This document shows, piece after piece, positions 61,798-64,000 of a stretch of 64,000 bases of DNA. The notes under the pieces are model-generated. The model was given only the letters and a program-made list of their open reading frames with translations. It ran no database searches and was not told the origin of the DNA. The position numbers and the translations under genes are program-made. Within the stretch, counting starts at the first letter, position 1; every line of letters begins with the position of its first letter. Source of the stretch: Aliivibrio finisterrensis_A (GTDB lineage: Bacteria; Pseudomonadota; Gammaproteobacteria; Enterobacterales; Vibrionaceae); the NCBI RefSeq assembly GCF_004167675.1, contig NZ_SEZQ01000008.1. One strand, given 5' to 3'.

Positions 61798-63114
61798 TTG
61801 AAATGGATGAAACTGGCAACTTACGGTAGCTTGCTTGTTTTGAGCGTATCGACTCAGGCTCAAACCTTAGAACAAGCCATATCTCAAACGCTAACAACAA
61901 ACCCAGAAGTAAAAAAAGCATATAACTCATATTTAAGTTTTGTTGCTGATAGTGAGAGTGTGTCAGGTAATTACCTACCGTCGATTGATTTAGATGCAGG
62001 CATCGGTTATGAACAGATCAACCCTGCGGATGGGAATGATACTGATCTCACACGTAAAGATGCGACCCTATCCTTAACCCAATTAATTTGGGATGGTTCT
62101 AATACCATTAATGACATGGACCGGACAGAAGCTGAATCAGAATCTGCGCGTTTACAACTTATGTCTCTAGCTGAAAATAAAGCACTTGATGTATCACAAG
62201 TATATTTAGATGCAGTAAAAGCCACTGAAATATTAGCACTTTCAGAAAGCAATTTAGCTATCCATAAAAAGATATATAAAGACATTAAAAAAAGAGCTAC
62301 ATCAGGTATTGGCTCAACAGCCGATGTATCTCAAGTAGAAGCTCGTATCGCTCGAGCACATGGTAATTTACTTGCCGCTCAAAATAACCTATTTGATACA
62401 CACACGGTGTTTACTCAAATTGTCGGTTCACCACCTCAAGCTCTAATCTACCCAAGAGCAGATGCTAATACACTACCTTTAAGTCAGCAAGAAGGTATCG
62501 AACGTGCTTTTGAATATCACCCAGTGATCTTGACTGCTCAATCTGATATTAAAGCGGCAAAATATCAATACGCTCAATCTAAAAGCACCAATTATCCTAC
62601 ATTCTCTTTTGAAGCGGCTCAAACATGGCGAGATGATGCTGGCGGTATAGAGGGTAATAGTGATGAGTTCTCTGCCATGATACGTATGCGCTATAACTTA
62701 TATAATGGCGGAAGCGATAGTGCTCAGTCGGATAAAAGTGCTTACCAACTAAATATGGCAAAAGATCTTAGAGATAGTGCTTATCGTAATGTAGAAGAAG
62801 GATTCCGTCTTTCATGGAGTGCGCTTGATCTTACGTTACAACAAAAAGAATTTTTAGCCGATCACGTTGATGCTGCCTCAGATACTGTCATAGCGTATGA
62901 GAAACAATACCGAATCGGTAAGCGAACGTTACTTGATCTATTAAACACAGAGAACGAATTATTTGAAGCGCGTAAGTCTTATTTAGATGCTCACTACGCA
63001 GAACAATTCGCTAAATACAGAGTGTTGCATGCAACAGGAACGCTTCTACCTTCATTACTCATAGATACACCAAAAGAATGGGACTCTAAACAATCTGAAG
63101 AAGAGGACAAATAA
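61798..63114 (+). CDS. TolC-family outer membrane channel of the adhesin export system
   Basis: This 438-residue outer membrane efflux protein, LapE/AggA-like, has a signal peptide (LATYGSLLVLSVSTQAQT) and TolC-type alpha-barrel repeats (LEQAISQTLTTNPEVKKAYNSY; YDRGGSD-like turns such as NLYNGGSDSAQSDKSAYQL; GKRTLLDLLNTENELFEARKSYLDA at the end). It opens a channel for type I secretion. The start is taken as TTG at 61798, because AAGGAG lies seven bases before it; ATG at 61807 is too far from that site. It runs straight into the OmpA-type gene, two bases apart. ABC and membrane-fusion genes are not in this window. Confidence 0.88.
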   Translation: MKWMKLATYGSLLVLSVSTQAQTLEQAISQTLTTNPEVKKAYNSYLSFVADSESVSGNYLPSIDLDAGIGYEQINPADGNDTDLTRKDATLSLTQLIWDGSNTINDMDRTEAESESARLQLMSLAENKALDVSQVYLDAVKATEILALSESNLAIHKKIYKDIKKRATSGIGSTADVSQVEARIARAHGNLLAAQNNLFDTHTVFTQIVGSPPQALIYPRADANTLPLSQQEGIERAFEYHPVILTAQSDIKAAKYQYAQSKSTNYPTFSFEAAQTWRDDAGGIEGNSDEFSAMIRMRYNLYNGGSDSAQSDKSAYQLNMAKDLRDSAYRNVEEGFRLSWSALDLTLQQKEFLADHVDAASDTVIAYEKQYRIGKRTLLDLLNTENELFEARKSYLDAHYAEQFAKYRVLHATGTLLPSLLIDTPKEWDSKQSEEEDK

Positions 63115-63116
63115 GC

Positions 63117-63722
63117 ATGAAAACTTCAATTTACCCCGTACTTATTGCAAGCCTTTTCTTAACAGCCTGCGTATCAGGTGATAAAGATTACATGGAAACA
63201 CCAAAATCAGATCAAATTGCCGATCTTAGAGATGATGATTATGATGGTGTTATTAATGCTCGAGATATTTGTCCAGGGACCCCCGTTGGTGCTCAGATTG
63301 ATAATGATGGCTGTGCTGAATATGTAGAACATTCTGATAAAAAAGATCTTAAGATCCTGTTTGCGAATGACTCTTCAGAGATCTCTCCGATCTTTAAAAC
63401 AGAGATCCGAACCATGGCTGAGTTTCTCGGTGAATATCCTGATACCTCAATTCAGCTGCAGGGCTTTGCAAGTCAACAAGGAAACGCCGAATATAATATC
63501 CACTTATCAAAATTACGCGCTTCTGCTGTACGTATCGCGTTAATCGAATACGGTGTAGACCCAGATAGAATTGAAACTGTCGGTTTTGGTGATACACAAT
63601 TAACAGCAAAAGGAGATTCCGCAGTAAGCCACGCTCTAAATCGCCGAGTTGTTGCTAGCGTTGTTGGATTTAAAGGGGATGTAATTAACGAATGGAACAT
63701 ATTCACTCGTAAGAAAAAATAG
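63117..63722 (+). CDS. OmpA-family lipoprotein with thrombospondin type 3 repeat
   Basis: This 201-residue lipoprotein has a lipobox with lipidated cysteine at residue 18 (FLTAC). Next comes a calcium-binding thrombospondin type 3-like repeat (DDDYDGVINARDICPGTPVGAQIDNDGC), then a peptidoglycan-binding OmpA domain (GFASQQGNAEYNIHLSKLRASAVRIALIE, GFGDTQ, NRRVVASVVG). It probably links the outer membrane to the cell wall near the secretion channel. AGGA lies upstream of the start. In related Shewanella loci, such genes lie beside the adhesin, channel and LapD/LapG genes. Here an intron end lies 55 bases downstream. Confidence 0.92.
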   Translation: MKTSIYPVLIASLFLTACVSGDKDYMETPKSDQIADLRDDDYDGVINARDICPGTPVGAQIDNDGCAEYVEHSDKKDLKILFANDSSEISPIFKTEIRTMAEFLGEYPDTSIQLQGFASQQGNAEYNIHLSKLRASAVRIALIEYGVDPDRIETVGFGDTQLTAKGDSAVSHALNRRVVASVVGFKGDVINEWNIFTRKKK

Positions 63723-63777
63723 CATTACTCTCATAGTAAAGTTTGAATACATCTTTAAACAAATCATTACATATCGA

Positions 63778-64000
63778 GTAGGGTGAGGCGTTACCGCCTC
63801 ATCCCTCTCACAGAACCGTGCGTACGGACCTCGTACACGGCTCCTGCTTACTTATATTCGTATGTGAACACTTTCCCAACCATTACCGTTTCAAGGTTAA
63901 ATAACCCTAATTCTGTAAACCATTGATTTGGCATTGCATAGCTCGCGAGTGGGCTCTTCGAGGAGTTCCAGACTCGCATATTGATATACTTAAAAGGCGG
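63778..64000 (-). mobile_element. 3' end of a group II intron (continues beyond window)
   Basis: On the minus strand the intron ends ...CACCCTAC at about 63778. Domain VI (63781-63806) is the stem GATGAGGCG-GTAA-CGCCTC with a branch-point A seven bases from the end. Domain V (63813-63843) is GAGCCGTG...CACGGTTC with the AGC catalytic region. The maturase gene precedes it on the same strand. The 5' part of the intron lies beyond 64000. Confidence 0.85.
63848..64000 (-). CDS. Group II intron reverse transcriptase/maturase (C-terminal fragment)
   Basis: The visible 50 codons end ...GKVFTYEYK and stop at 63848. The fragment has RVWNSSKSPLASYAMPNQWFTELGLFNLE, which fits the C-terminal end of intron-encoded maturases (the segment ending in a LGL-type turn). 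The rest, including RT domains, lies outside the window. The gene is inside the intron whose domain V follows about five bases after the stop. Confidence 0.78.
   Translation of the reverse strand, partial: PPFKYINMRVWNSSKSPLASYAMPNQWFTELGLFNLETVMVGKVFTYEYK

Noticed and set aside
1..64000. CRISPR arrays, tRNA or rRNA genes, prophage
   Set aside because: No regularly spaced repeats, cloverleaf-type sequences, rRNA segments or phage structural genes were recognised when reading through the window.

Overview
The window reads as a chromosomal segment of a marine gamma-proteobacterium of the Vibrionaceae, most likely Aliivibrio. This rests on low GC, an ectABC-ask ectoine operon, a punC/punR pair, rlmF, yibL, arfB, pdxH, a LapA-type RTX adhesin with its TolC and OmpA partners, and a Vibrio-like hairpin MITE. 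I recognise no tRNA, rRNA, prophage or CRISPR array. I can name the genus only from protein resemblance and base composition.

Layout. 1-9.3 kb: end of an Asp/Glu racemase-like gene, a SnoaL-like protein with a divergent LysR regulator, a 3D-domain lipoprotein, a Tat-exported PhoX phosphatase with a PHO-box-like repeat, MarR, an AEC permease, and a LysR regulator divergent from a cupin/amine-oxidase pair. 9.3-16.6 kb: peptidase E, a RIO-type kinase, a small hydrolase, a YddG-like exporter, a chemoreceptor behind a sigma-54-type promoter, and two very small genes (56 and 28 codons). 16.9-18.3 kb: a second-type tryptophanyl-tRNA synthetase preceded by a leader peptide with tandem Trp codons and mutually exclusive RNA stems, one of which hides the trpS ribosome-binding site. 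18.3-29.4 kb: cold-shock protein, MscS channel, FMN reductase, TPR membrane protein, two LysE exporters with Lrp and LysR regulators, a short CDF transporter, and cytochrome c' facing cytochrome b561 and MarR across a 36-bp palindrome. 29.5-33.5 kb: ectABC-ask behind a near-consensus CRP site. 33.4-37.8 kb: a PACE efflux pump with its LysR regulator, carbamate kinase and a HAD phosphatase. 37.9-43.3 kb: a sugar-acid cluster (KDPG aldolase, KDG kinase, PTS EIIBC, RspA/ManD-like dehydratase, GntR). 43.4-47.7 kb: RND efflux pump and adaptor. 47.9-56.7 kb: rlmF, a MITE, yibL, arfB, a RecQ-family helicase, a FapA-family protein, punC/punR and pdxH. 56.8-64 kb: a 1473-residue RTX adhesin, TolC and OmpA-like lipoprotein, then the 3' end of a group II intron running out of the window.

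How the genes work together. The strongest functional units are ectoine synthesis (aspartate to ectoine, with a dedicated aspartokinase), the 2-keto-3-deoxygluconate route (dehydratase, then KdgK, then Eda), the type I secreted adhesin with its outer-membrane channel, and several exporter/regulator pairs. The most unusual signal is the trpS leader. Its tandem Trp codons and three alternative pairings form a coherent ribosome-mediated translational attenuator. The folding there was done by eye.
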